From assembly GCF_044377145.1 (NCBI RefSeq), contig NZ_JBILJQ010000002.1:62001-126000 (forward strand): a stretch of 64,000 nucleotides of DNA, in the 5' to 3' direction. Every line of letters starts with the position of its first letter. The first letter of the stretch is position 1. Of this stretch, positions 52,528 to 61,092 are shown one piece after another. Source of the stretch: Aquimonas sp044377145. Its GTDB lineage: Bacteria; Pseudomonadota; Gammaproteobacteria; Xanthomonadales; Xanthomonadaceae. The position numbers and the translations under genes were made by a program. Below the pieces are notes generated by a model that was not told where the DNA came from, did no database searches, and was given only the letters and a program-made list of their open reading frames with translations.

Positions 52528-53400
52528 CTACTCCCCCGCCCACCGAAATCCAGACCGTTGCGCCAGCACCTCGGTATCCAAGGCCTCTGGATAGCGCTGC
52601 CCGCGGATGATCCAGGTGGGGTAGGCGACGATGTTCTCGTTGACGCAGGCGAAGGCGACCGGGCCCTGGCGACCGTTGGGGCTGCACTCGACATAGGGAA
52701 GGTGCGCTTGGGCGGGTCCGAAGCGGTCCTTCTGCTGCCGGCAGTTCGGGCACCAGAAGGCGCCGTAGAACTTGGCGCCGGTGGCGTCCAGGTGTTTGGC
52801 GAGTGCGGCCAGGCGCGGGTCTTCCTGGCGATCTAGCCAGCCGGCGGCGCTGGCGTGCATCACGCCGAGGACGGCCACCAGCACGATGGCGTGTTTGGCC
52901 AGGAACGGACCCCAGGTGAAGGTGCTGGCAACGCGCGGGCGCTGCAGGTGGACGATCGCGAAGATCGCCAGGATCACCAGCTGCGAGGCCAGGCACCAGG
53001 CGCAGAAAGCCTGCAGTGCAATCGCGCCGGCCAGGGTCAGGTACAGACTTATCGCGGCACCGATGACGGCGACGCTCCACAGCCGCTGCCAGCGCGGCTG
53101 CGGTTTGCCGCGTGACAGCGTCAGGCCGAGCAGCACGGCGTAGGTCAGTAGGCCCCAGACCGCCACCGGTACGCCGAGAAAGCGCCACCAGCGGCTGCCC
53201 TGCACGATCTCGCAGCCAGAGCCGGCACTGCAGAACGCCGGCAGGCTGCCGAACAATGCGGTCCAACTCAGGTAGGCGGTGATCAGCAGGCCAAGGCCGG
53301 CCAGCGCGATCAGGGCCTTCTCGGCGGTGCTGTAGGGGCGTGCAACCGGTTTCGCGGCGGCGGGGCGTGCGGGGTGTGGGTGGCGTTGCTTGCGCGTCAT
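52528..53400 (-). CDS. VKOR-thioredoxin fusion protein
   Basis: 290 residues. Hydrophobic helices span about 27-185. The VKOR catalytic cysteines are present as FCSAGSGC in the first periplasmic loop and CAWC in the later helix. The C-terminal periplasmic domain (about 200-285) carries the thioredoxin-like motif FWCPNCRQQKDRF and the cis-Pro loop AYPTWII. Bacterial VKOR replaces DsbB and reoxidises a DsbA-like partner with quinone; here the partner domain is fused on. It should promote disulfide formation in exported proteins, such as the Cys-bearing secreted proteins nearby. The ribosome site is weak. Confidence 0.88.
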   Translation of the reverse strand: MTRKQRHPHPARPAAAKPVARPYSTAEKALIALAGLGLLITAYLSWTALFGSLPAFCSAGSGCEIVQGSRWWRFLGVPVAVWGLLTYAVLLGLTLSRGKPQPRWQRLWSVAVIGAAISLYLTLAGAIALQAFCAWCLASQLVILAIFAIVHLQRPRVASTFTWGPFLAKHAIVLVAVLGVMHASAAGWLDRQEDPRLAALAKHLDATGAKFYGAFWCPNCRQQKDRFGPAQAHLPYVECSPNGRQGPVAFACVNENIVAYPTWIIRGQRYPEALDTEVLAQRSGFRWAGE

Positions 53401-53619
53401 CGGGGTGCGGCCCTGTGGTTCATGAAGACCGTCATTTGAGGGTCTGCGGACGCGCGGCGCAAGCCGTGTCTGTGCGGGCCCGGCGGCCCTGTCTTCCGGG
53501 TGGTGTCAACAGGTGGGCGATACCGGTACGCTCCACCCCGCTGCACGGGGGTGCACTACACGGCTGCCGCGGCCCGCGGGCGCGGTCGGCAGGGCGATCT
53601 TGTTTCGGGGGTTATCGAC

Positions 53620-56328
53620 ATGCGTACCAAAATCATCGCGGCCGCGATCGGCTGCAGCGTGCTCACGGCAACGGTCTGGTGGCTGGATCAGCCTGAGCCT
53701 CGGCTCAACATGAAGCCGCTCAGCGGCGACTACTGGGCCCATCGGGTCGCCTATCCGACCATGCACTTCAGCCCAAGCTGGTTCGTCGATGCCAAGGCAG
53801 AAGATGCGCGGGTGCAGTCGGGCGTGCCGGCCGGCGAGCAATCGGCCTACCTGGCGCGTCGCGCGGCGTCGCCGATCCCGCTCGACACCGGCGCCTGGAC
53901 CTTTCTCGGCCCGCAGCCGAAAGTGTTCAACAACTGGAATCAGGTCAGCGGCCGGGTCAATGTGATCGCGGTTGATCCCAGCGGGCCGGATGCCGGCGGC
54001 ATGCACACGGTGTTCTCGGCGGCCGACGGTGGCGGGGTGTGGAAGAGCACCAACTGCTGCGGCGCCGGCACCACCTGGACCAATGTCACCGACCAGCCCG
54101 ACATCAACAGCATCGCCATCGGTGATCTGCACATCGATCCCAATGACAGCAACATCGTTTACGCCGGCACCGGCGATCTTCGCTATGGCTCGTTCTCTTT
54201 CGGCACCGCCGGCCTGCTGAAGAGCACCGACAAGGGCGAGACCTGGCAGGTGCTGGGCGAGGACGTGTTCACGCCGTTCTACCCGCCCTCGGCCGGGCTC
54301 GGGTTCCCGCAGTACCAGGCCATCGGCAAGGTCGTCACCGACCCGAACAACTCCAGCACCGTGGTGGTGGGCACCAAGACCGGGCTGTACTTCAGCTACA
54401 ACGGCGGTACAGCCTGGACTGGCCCCTGCGTCAGCAACCCGCACAGCAGCCAGCGCCAGGACATCACCGGCCTCGAGGCCGTGCCGCGCACCGGCGGTGG
54501 CACCTGGCTGTATGCGGCAGTGGGTACGCGCGGCAATCCGACGCCGGTGCAGCCCGACCTCGCCAATCTCGGCGCCAATGGCGTGTATCGCGCGGTGATG
54601 CCGGCCAGTGGCTGCCCGGCGCCCGGCGACTGGACCCTGTTGGCCAATGGCTGGCCCGCAGGCACGGGCGACGGCAACCCGAGTGGCAAGGTGCTGGGCC
54701 GCATCGAACTTGCGGTGGCGCCGAGCAATCCGCAGGTGATCTACGCGATGGGCTCGCATGCCACCGCCAGCAATGTGCTCGGCGTCTGGCGCAGCAATGA
54801 CGGTGGCGACAGCTGGGCCCAGACCGCGGTGACCGCCGATGTACAGGCCGGTGGGTGCTCCTTTGCAGCCGGGGGAGGCAGTCAGATGTGGTACGACGCC
54901 AACCTGACGGTTGATCCCAACAGCACCGAGAACGTGATGCTCAGCGGTGTGGATCTGTACCGCAGCACCAACGGTGGCGACACCTTCCAGAACATCACCT
55001 GCGGCTACGGCAACGGCAATGTACATGTCGACCACCATGCCACCGCCTACCTGCCGACCGCGTCAGGCTACGACAGCAATGCCCTGCTCGTCGGCACCGA
55101 TGGCGGGGTGTATGTCACCGGCAATGCGCTGTTCGGGACGGGCGGCAGCAACAGCGACAACCGTCCAACCTATATATCGCTGAACGAGACCATCGGCTCG
55201 ATCGAGTTCTATTCGGGCGACATCAGCGGCAACTTCGCGACCAGCCCGCAGCCCGGCGCCAGCGGCGGTGCACAGGACAACGGCAGTTCATTCGCGCGCT
55301 GGACCGGCCCAGTTGGGCAGCCGGCGGTATGGACGGTTCGCAACGCCGGCGACGGCATCTACACCCGCATCGAGCCGGTCAACGAGCAGCGCTGGTACTG
55401 GTCCAGCCAGAACGGAAACATCTTTGTGTCGCCGAACGGGCCGAACTCCGGCACCCAGCCGGCGACGCCGCAAACCAGCCCGGCCTGGGGCGGCGATGTG
55501 CTGAGCTTCGTGATGCCCTTCGAGATCTACCGCTACGGCGCCCTGGATGCGGCCGGCAGCGGCTGCACAACGGCGACCGGCTGCACCTATTTGATCGCCG
55601 GCACCAACCGCGTGTGGGAAACCCTGCAGGGCGGCATCCCGCGGACCAGCTGGTATCCGAACAGCCCGGTACTGACCAAGAACACCCTGGGCAACCGCAG
55701 CTTCATCAACCAGCTGGCGCATGCGGTGAAGACGCCGACTGCGGCGATCGCAGGCACCAATGACGGCAACGTCTGGTACGGCCACGGGCTGAATGTGGGC
55801 ACCGCCGACAGCGCGAGCTGGGTCAACGTCACCGCCGCCAATGCGGTGCTGCCGAACCGCCCGGTGATGGATGTCACCCTGGACGTGCCGGACGCGGCCA
55901 ACCCCGGTGCCGCTGCCATCGGCTATGCGGCGCTTGGCGGCTTCGATCAGAACACGCCCAATCAACCCGGCCACATCTATCAGCTGGTCTGCGAGAACCA
56001 TTGCGCCACGGCGACCTGGCGCAACATCAGCGGCAACCTGCCCAACATCCCCGCCAACTCGGTGGCCTTCAACCCGAAGATTCCGAAGCAGGTGTTTGCC
56101 GGCACCGACTGGGGCCTGTACTACACCGATGACGCGTTCGCCGCCGAGGTGATCTGGCAGCGTTTCGACAAGGGCCTGCCCAAGGTGATGGTGTGGGACA
56201 TGGCGATCGACCGCGGCTTCAGCACCCTGGCGGTGTTCACCCGCGGCCGCGGCGCCTGGGCCTGGCCGCTGCCCGCTGCCCCATCCACCGAGCTGTTCAA
56301 AGACGGCTTTGAGCAGCCGGTGTTCTGA
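53620..56328 (+). CDS. Large secreted BNR/VPS10-type beta-propeller protein
   Basis: 902 residues from the ATG at 53620; upstream in-frame residues are not conserved in character. A signal peptide or anchor (IIAAAIGCSVLTATVWWL) precedes a long repeat region with Asp-box motifs: DGGGVWKSTNCCG, GLLKSTDKGETWQVLG, GVWRSNDGGDSWAQTA, DLYRSTNGGDTFQNIT. Such motifs form beta-propellers of sialidase, xyloglucanase (GH74) or VPS10 type. GH74-like phrases such as DPNDSNIVYAGTGD are present, but catalytic Asp residues could not be assigned. The C-terminus is ELFKDGFEQPVF, resembling the tail of the protein ending at 63389. Likely exported; substrate unknown. Confidence 0.8.
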   Translation: MRTKIIAAAIGCSVLTATVWWLDQPEPRLNMKPLSGDYWAHRVAYPTMHFSPSWFVDAKAEDARVQSGVPAGEQSAYLARRAASPIPLDTGAWTFLGPQPKVFNNWNQVSGRVNVIAVDPSGPDAGGMHTVFSAADGGGVWKSTNCCGAGTTWTNVTDQPDINSIAIGDLHIDPNDSNIVYAGTGDLRYGSFSFGTAGLLKSTDKGETWQVLGEDVFTPFYPPSAGLGFPQYQAIGKVVTDPNNSSTVVVGTKTGLYFSYNGGTAWTGPCVSNPHSSQRQDITGLEAVPRTGGGTWLYAAVGTRGNPTPVQPDLANLGANGVYRAVMPASGCPAPGDWTLLANGWPAGTGDGNPSGKVLGRIELAVAPSNPQVIYAMGSHATASNVLGVWRSNDGGDSWAQTAVTADVQAGGCSFAAGGGSQMWYDANLTVDPNSTENVMLSGVDLYRSTNGGDTFQNITCGYGNGNVHVDHHATAYLPTASGYDSNALLVGTDGGVYVTGNALFGTGGSNSDNRPTYISLNETIGSIEFYSGDISGNFATSPQPGASGGAQDNGSSFARWTGPVGQPAVWTVRNAGDGIYTRIEPVNEQRWYWSSQNGNIFVSPNGPNSGTQPATPQTSPAWGGDVLSFVMPFEIYRYGALDAAGSGCTTATGCTYLIAGTNRVWETLQGGIPRTSWYPNSPVLTKNTLGNRSFINQLAHAVKTPTAAIAGTNDGNVWYGHGLNVGTADSASWVNVTAANAVLPNRPVMDVTLDVPDAANPGAAAIGYAALGGFDQNTPNQPGHIYQLVCENHCATATWRNISGNLPNIPANSVAFNPKIPKQVFAGTDWGLYYTDDAFAAEVIWQRFDKGLPKVMVWDMAIDRGFSTLAVFTRGRGAWAWPLPAAPSTELFKDGFEQPVF

Positions 56329-56343
56329 GCACTGACCCAGCCT

Positions 56344-56382
56344 GCGACCGTGCCGGGTGCGCACTGCGCCTGGCGCGGTCGC
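56344..56382 (+). terminator. Hairpin downstream of the propeller gene
   Basis: GCGACCG (56344-56350) pairs with CGGTCGC (56376-56382), extended by GCC/GGC after a mismatch. It starts 15 nt after the stop. The loop is long and no T-run follows, so termination is only a possibility. Confidence 0.35.
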
Positions 56383-57170
56383 GGCCTGGACGGTCACGGA
56401 AGTTTGTCCGCAAGCAGGCAGAAGTGCCGGTGCATGCCTCGGCATCACCTCAGTGACCGGGCGCAAGCGCAGCGTGCTTGAGTGGTGCCCGCCGTCAGCG
56501 TGGAATTGCCACCACTTCAGCCCGCTCGCACCTGGACGAAGCTACTGGCGCGGGTGCGGTGTTCAATCCGCTCGCGGTTCACGCGGGCCGGCCCACGGGC
56601 TGATCGGTCGCGGCCATGCGCTTGGTACGCGCGCTGCCTGCAGCGCTTGAGCGCGCCGCCGGTACCTGACTGAACGTACCGGGTTCTTTGGTGGATAGTT
56701 CGCCGAAAGCACGTGGCCGAAGCGACCTGCTGAGGCCACTCATGCGGCTGCCAGGCGGTGGGCTGTCACACCTTGAAAGCAGCAGCCAGCGATCTGGCCC
56801 GGTGCGGCAGCGCGGGCGCAGGGTGTTGCTGGGTCTGCGAGAGCGATCGGCCACTTCACGCAGGCGCACTCGACGCTCAGTTCTTGGCGCGAGGGTGTTT
56901 GGCGGGACGCATCCTGCACGGTGCGTATGCGAGATGACCTGCGCAGCGCACAGGCGCGGACGTGATTCGTGTGCCCGGGTCCAGGCACCGGCTCGCGGGG
57001 TGTTCGAGTCGAGCCGGCCGGCTGGGTGCGCGGGCGGGTCGCGAGTGGTCAAGCGCCCTGTGCGCGGCGAGTTCCGTCAGCTGCGCAGGCGAGGCCGCTG
57101 GCAGGCAGACGTCCAAGCCCCGTAGCGCAGTCATCGGCCTTCCCTGGCCGATGACACGCAGGTGACTCAG
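56383..57170. other. Intergenic region with no recognisable gene
   Basis: About 790 nt of GC-rich sequence between two convergent genes for secreted proteins. Several open frames of 80-157 codons exist on both strands, but all are rich in Arg, Pro and Cys and resemble no family. No repeat or RNA gene was recognised. Confidence 0.5.
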
Positions 57171-59147
57171 TTAGCGATAGACGCGGATGTAGTCCACGTG
57201 CAGGCGCTGCGGGAAGACACTGTTGGCGTTCGGGCTGCCCGGCCAGCCGCCGCCGACCGCGACGTTCAGCAGCAGGAAGAACGGCTGGTCAAAGGTCCAC
57301 GGTCCGCGTGCCAGCACTTGCGCGCGGGTGACGCTGTGGAACTGCTGGCCGTCGACGAACCAGCGGATTCCGTTGGCATCCCACTCCACCGCAAACACCC
57401 GGTAGCGCGCGCTGACAATCTCGCCTGCGTTATAGGTACCGATGATCGGATTGCCACCCGAGTAGCCAGGGCCGTGGATCGCGCCGTGCGTCAGGGTGGG
57501 CTCGAAACCGACGTGCTCCATGATGTCGATCTCGCCGCTTTGTGGCCAACCAACCTGGGTCAGGTTGTTGCCCAGCATCCAGAACGCAGGCCAGATGCCC
57601 TGGGTGCTCGGCAATCTGAGTCGTGCTTCGACCCGCCCGTACTGGAACGAGCGCTTGCCGCGCGTGATCATGCGCGCCGAGGTGTAGGTGCAGCGGCCGT
57701 ACCAGCAGCCGTAGTTGTTGGGATTCTCGCGACGCGCCTCGATCACCAGCACATTGCTGTTGACCGCAGAGTCGAACTGGATCGAGGCGTTCTGGCCGAT
57801 GGTGTAGTACTGCAGCTCGTTGTTGCCACCGCCGTCGCCGTTGGTCTCGAAGGTCCAGTTGCTGGAGTCGATGGTGTTGAACTCATCCGCCCAGACCAGC
57901 TCGCGGGCCGGCGCGTCGGACACCCGCGTGATCCGGAACCAGTTGAAGTTCCAGCCGCCTTGCGCCGCGAATACGCCCAGGCTGTAAGTGCCGGAATTCA
58001 GGTCCACCGTCTGCGACACCGTAGTCCAGTTCTGCCAGCCGCCGGTCGCGGGGATGGCGACTTCGCCAAGGGTGATGTTGCCGGCATTGAGGTCCAGCGA
58101 CAGCCGCGAGCCGCTGGGGCTGGCCACGCGGTAGTCGACCCGATAGCGGCCTGTTGCCGGAATGGTGATGCCCGCATAGGCCATCCAGTCGCCCGCATCG
58201 ATCCAGCCGACGTTTCGCCCGCCGTTGGTGTCGCTTGAGTCCTGCAGGCCTACGCCGGACATGCTTGCGTACGCCTCGGCTTCACGGAACAGGCTGAAGG
58301 CGGCGGACGAGCTGCTGGACGAGCTCGAAGAACTGCTGGATGAGCTCGAAGAGCTGCTGGATGAACTGGACGAGCTGCTGGAAGAGCTGCTTGAAGAACT
58401 GCCCGACAGGCTTCCGAGGGTGTAGTTCTGCCAGGGCGTGGTCTGGCCAACACCGCTGCTGTTGATGATGGTGTAGCTGATGCTGACCGGGGTGCTGGCG
58501 TTCAGGCCGCCGATGTCGAACGACCACTGGCCGCCGCTGTTGTTCATCCGATGGTTCTGCTGGGCACCATTGTTGATGCGGTAGTGGATGTCCACCACGC
58601 TGCCCTGCGACACCGTGGCGCGCATCGTGCTGCTGTTCAGCGCTGTCACACACCCTTGATTGCAGCCACCCACCGGGGTCGACTGTGGCCCGAACACACT
58701 CGCTTCCCAGATCGAGTAACCCCAGCTGTTGCCGGCGCTGCGCTGGATCGCATTGATCCTGACCCAGCGATAGCTGCCGCTGAGCGCCAGAGTGTCAGTG
58801 CGCGCGCCGAAGCTGCCGCCGGTGCGCTCCGCCATCTGCGTCCACACGCTGTTGTCGTTGGAGCCAAGCACGGTGTAGTGCGCGGCGTTGGCGGCCTCCC
58901 AATCGATCACGATCTGCGAGAGCGCCTGCTGCCTGCCGAGGTCGAGCGTCAGGCTGCTGGGGGAAACCCCATAGTTGGATTCCCAGCGCGAGGCCGGATT
59001 GCTGTCGATAGCGTTTGCGGCCGGTTGCAGATTGGTGCTGCCGCTCGCAGCAGCAGGCGTGATCTTGACGGTCTGGGCGTGCACGCCGGCGCTCAACAGG
59101 AGCGCCAGCACACCAAGGGCGCAGATGCCCGGGCAAAAGGTTCTCAT
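57171..59147 (-). CDS. Secreted GH16 beta-1,3-glucanase (laminarinase-like), multidomain
   Basis: 658 residues from the ATG at 59147, with AAGGA about 8 nt upstream. A signal peptide (ALGVLALLLSAGVHA) is followed by an F5/8 type C (CBM32-like) domain at about 25-160 (AIDSNPASRWESNYG, LTLDLGRQQALSQIVIDWEA), a CBM56-like domain at about 165-245 (MRATVSQGSVVDIHYRINNG), a 32-serine linker, and a CBM6-like domain at about 285-405 (REAEAYASMSGVGLQDSSDT, NVGWIDAGDWMAY). The catalytic GH16 domain is at about 415-658, with nucleophile and acid/base in GEIDIMEHVG. The enzyme probably cuts beta-1,3-glucans such as laminarin or fungal wall glucan. It is monocistronic. Confidence 0.92.
   Translation of the reverse strand: MRTFCPGICALGVLALLLSAGVHAQTVKITPAAASGSTNLQPAANAIDSNPASRWESNYGVSPSSLTLDLGRQQALSQIVIDWEAANAAHYTVLGSNDNSVWTQMAERTGGSFGARTDTLALSGSYRWVRINAIQRSAGNSWGYSIWEASVFGPQSTPVGGCNQGCVTALNSSTMRATVSQGSVVDIHYRINNGAQQNHRMNNSGGQWSFDIGGLNASTPVSISYTIINSSGVGQTTPWQNYTLGSLSGSSSSSSSSSSSSSSSSSSSSSSSSSSSSSSSSAAFSLFREAEAYASMSGVGLQDSSDTNGGRNVGWIDAGDWMAYAGITIPATGRYRVDYRVASPSGSRLSLDLNAGNITLGEVAIPATGGWQNWTTVSQTVDLNSGTYSLGVFAAQGGWNFNWFRITRVSDAPARELVWADEFNTIDSSNWTFETNGDGGGNNELQYYTIGQNASIQFDSAVNSNVLVIEARRENPNNYGCWYGRCTYTSARMITRGKRSFQYGRVEARLRLPSTQGIWPAFWMLGNNLTQVGWPQSGEIDIMEHVGFEPTLTHGAIHGPGYSGGNPIIGTYNAGEIVSARYRVFAVEWDANGIRWFVDGQQFHSVTRAQVLARGPWTFDQPFFLLLNVAVGGGWPGSPNANSVFPQRLHVDYIRVYR
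58305..58400 (-). repeat. Polyserine linker tract, 32 codons
   Basis: Thirty-two consecutive serine codons inside the GH16 gene. All six serine codons occur (AGC, AGT, TCA, TCC, TCG, TCT), so the tract is not a simple slippage product. Polyserine linkers separate binding and catalytic domains in enzymes of Saccharophagus, Teredinibacter and related bacteria. Confidence 0.92.
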
Positions 59148-59845
59148 CGTGTGTTTCCTTTGAGCGGTGGCAGTGCCGGCGAGCCTCATGACACCCCACG
59201 AAAGCCCGGCTGACAGCGATGTCAAAAGTCGACCGAAGTTTGGCGCAACGATGCGAGTGCTCAGCATTGACTGGATCACGGATAGTTTGGAAAGCGACCC
59301 GAACAGCGGGAACGAGTGGGGTGTCGAGGTCGCAACCGCAAGAGACGCAGCGCCGGGGCGGTATGGGCGCTTGTGGCCCCCACAACTTCACACCACCTTC
59401 GGCTTCGACTGCTGCGCCAACGGTGGCACATTACCTATGTGACGTTTTGTGTCAACGGCCTGATGCGCGAAATGTGCGCTCGGGCTAGGTTCGGTTGAGG
59501 CAGAACAAGGCCACGTCTCGTTACGCGCTGATCCGCGGCAACTCGGCCGGGCCGACCTGCCCTTCCCTGCCAGCCCCAGTCCCAGTCCCGCGCCGCCACG
59601 CTACTACCTTAACGTGTGCGACGCATCCACGGCGCATGCATCGCTTCTTGCGCGAGCAATCCGCGGTCAAGCCGGCTGAGTCGCCTGACGGTCTTCAGGT
59701 GCCCGCCTGAATGCTTCGGACGGATCGCCTCACACCCTGTCGGGAACCCGGCCCGCTGCGCTGGTTATGGCGAATGTCAATCCGGGAGCGCGAACTGCGC
59801 CTGGGACGGCGGGCCGCCGTCAATCTCTGCCGCGGGTGTGTCGGG
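59148..59845. other. Intergenic region upstream of the glucanase
   Basis: About 700 nt between the start of the GH16 gene and the end of pyrC, both on the minus strand. It should carry the GH16 promoter. An AT-richer patch lies near 59420-59470. No gene, operator or repeat could be supported. Confidence 0.45.
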
Positions 59846-60883
59846 CTAACTGGCGGCGTCGACCAACCGCCAACGCATCGATTCGCCCGCGCGCATCGGC
59901 ACAACCGTGTGTTCGCCGAGCGGGTACTCGGTCGGCACCTGCCAGGGCTCGCGGCGCAGGGTGATGCGGTCAGGGTTGCGCGGCAGGCCGTAGAAGTCCG
60001 GGCCGAAGTGGCTGGCGAAATCTTCCAGGCGGTCGAGCGCGCCGGCGTCTTCGAAGGCTTCGGCGTAAAGCTCGATCGCCGCATGCGCGGTGTACAGGCC
60101 GGCGCAGCCGCAGCTGGTTTCCTTGGTGTGGCGGGCGTGCGGGGCACTGTCGGTGCCGAGGAAGAACTTCGGATTGCCGGAGATCGCGGCCTCGACCAGG
60201 GCCTGGCGATGGCTTTCGCGCTTGAGCACCGGCAGGCAATAGGCATGCGGGCGAATGCCGCCGGCGAAGAGCGCGTTGCGGTTGAGCAGCAGATGGTGCG
60301 CGGTAAGGGTGGCGGCGACGCCCGCGCGGGCCTCGCGCACGAACTCGATGCCCTGGCGGGTGGTGACGTGTTCCAGCACCACCTTGAGCTGCGGAAATTC
60401 ATCCACTACGCGCTGCAGGTGGCGCTCGATGAACACCGCTTCGCGGTCGAAGATGTCGATCTCGTTGTCGGTGACCTCGCCATGCATCAGCAGCGGCAGC
60501 CCGGTCGCTTGCAGCGCCGCGAATGCCGGCGCGCAGCGCGCGATATCGGTGACGCCCGAATCGCTGTTGGTGGTGGCACCGGCCGGGTAGTACTTCACCG
60601 CCTTCACGAAGCCGCTCGCCGCGGCGGCGTAGATGTCGTCCGGCGAGGTGTTGTCGGTCAGGTACAGGGTCATCAGCGGTTCGAAGTTCAACCCGGCCGG
60701 CAGGGCCGCCAGAATGCGTTCGCGGTAGGCGGCGGCATCGCCCACGCTGCGCACCGGCGGCCGCAGGTTCGGCATCACGATGGCGCGCGCGAACTGCTGC
60801 GCGGTGTGGGGCAGCACGGCAGCCAAGGCCTCACCGTCGCGCAGATGCAGGTGCCAGTCGTCGGGTCGGGTGATCTGGAGCAT
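59846..60883 (-). CDS. pyrC: Dihydroorotase (class II)
   Basis: 345 residues from the ATG at 60883, with GAGG upstream; E. coli PyrC has 348. It catalyses the cyclisation of carbamoyl-aspartate to dihydroorotate in pyrimidine synthesis. Metal and active-site motifs are clear: DDWHLHLRDG near the N-terminus, the carbamylated Lys in FVKAVKYYPAGATTNSDSG, His in LLMHGEVTD and LEHVTT, and Asp in FFLGTDSAPHARHTKE. It is a stand-alone gene, divergent from the GGDEF-EAL gene. Confidence 0.96.
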   Translation of the reverse strand: MLQITRPDDWHLHLRDGEALAAVLPHTAQQFARAIVMPNLRPPVRSVGDAAAYRERILAALPAGLNFEPLMTLYLTDNTSPDDIYAAAASGFVKAVKYYPAGATTNSDSGVTDIARCAPAFAALQATGLPLLMHGEVTDNEIDIFDREAVFIERHLQRVVDEFPQLKVVLEHVTTRQGIEFVREARAGVAATLTAHHLLLNRNALFAGGIRPHAYCLPVLKRESHRQALVEAAISGNPKFFLGTDSAPHARHTKETSCGCAGLYTAHAAIELYAEAFEDAGALDRLEDFASHFGPDFYGLPRNPDRITLRREPWQVPTEYPLGEHTVVPMRAGESMRWRLVDAAS

Positions 60884-61092
60884 GGTGCAACCTCGGCACA
60901 GTCGGTGGGTATCGGGCGGACGGCAAAGCGCGCGGATGGTAGCAGCCGCTGCCGGTGAACCGGCGGCGCGGGACTTGCAAACCGTTGCCGACGCGCGCCG
61001 AATCGGTGTACATCGCCTAGCGTCCCGACACCGATCCATTCGCTCGGCGGGACACTCGCAGTGCTCAATCCCAAGGGGACTCAAGCCAAGCC

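Noticed and set aside
56579..57125. Open frames of 145-157 codons on both strands in the gap before the glucanase
   Set aside because: Compositions are Arg/Pro/Cys-rich, ribosome sites are absent and no similarity was recognised.
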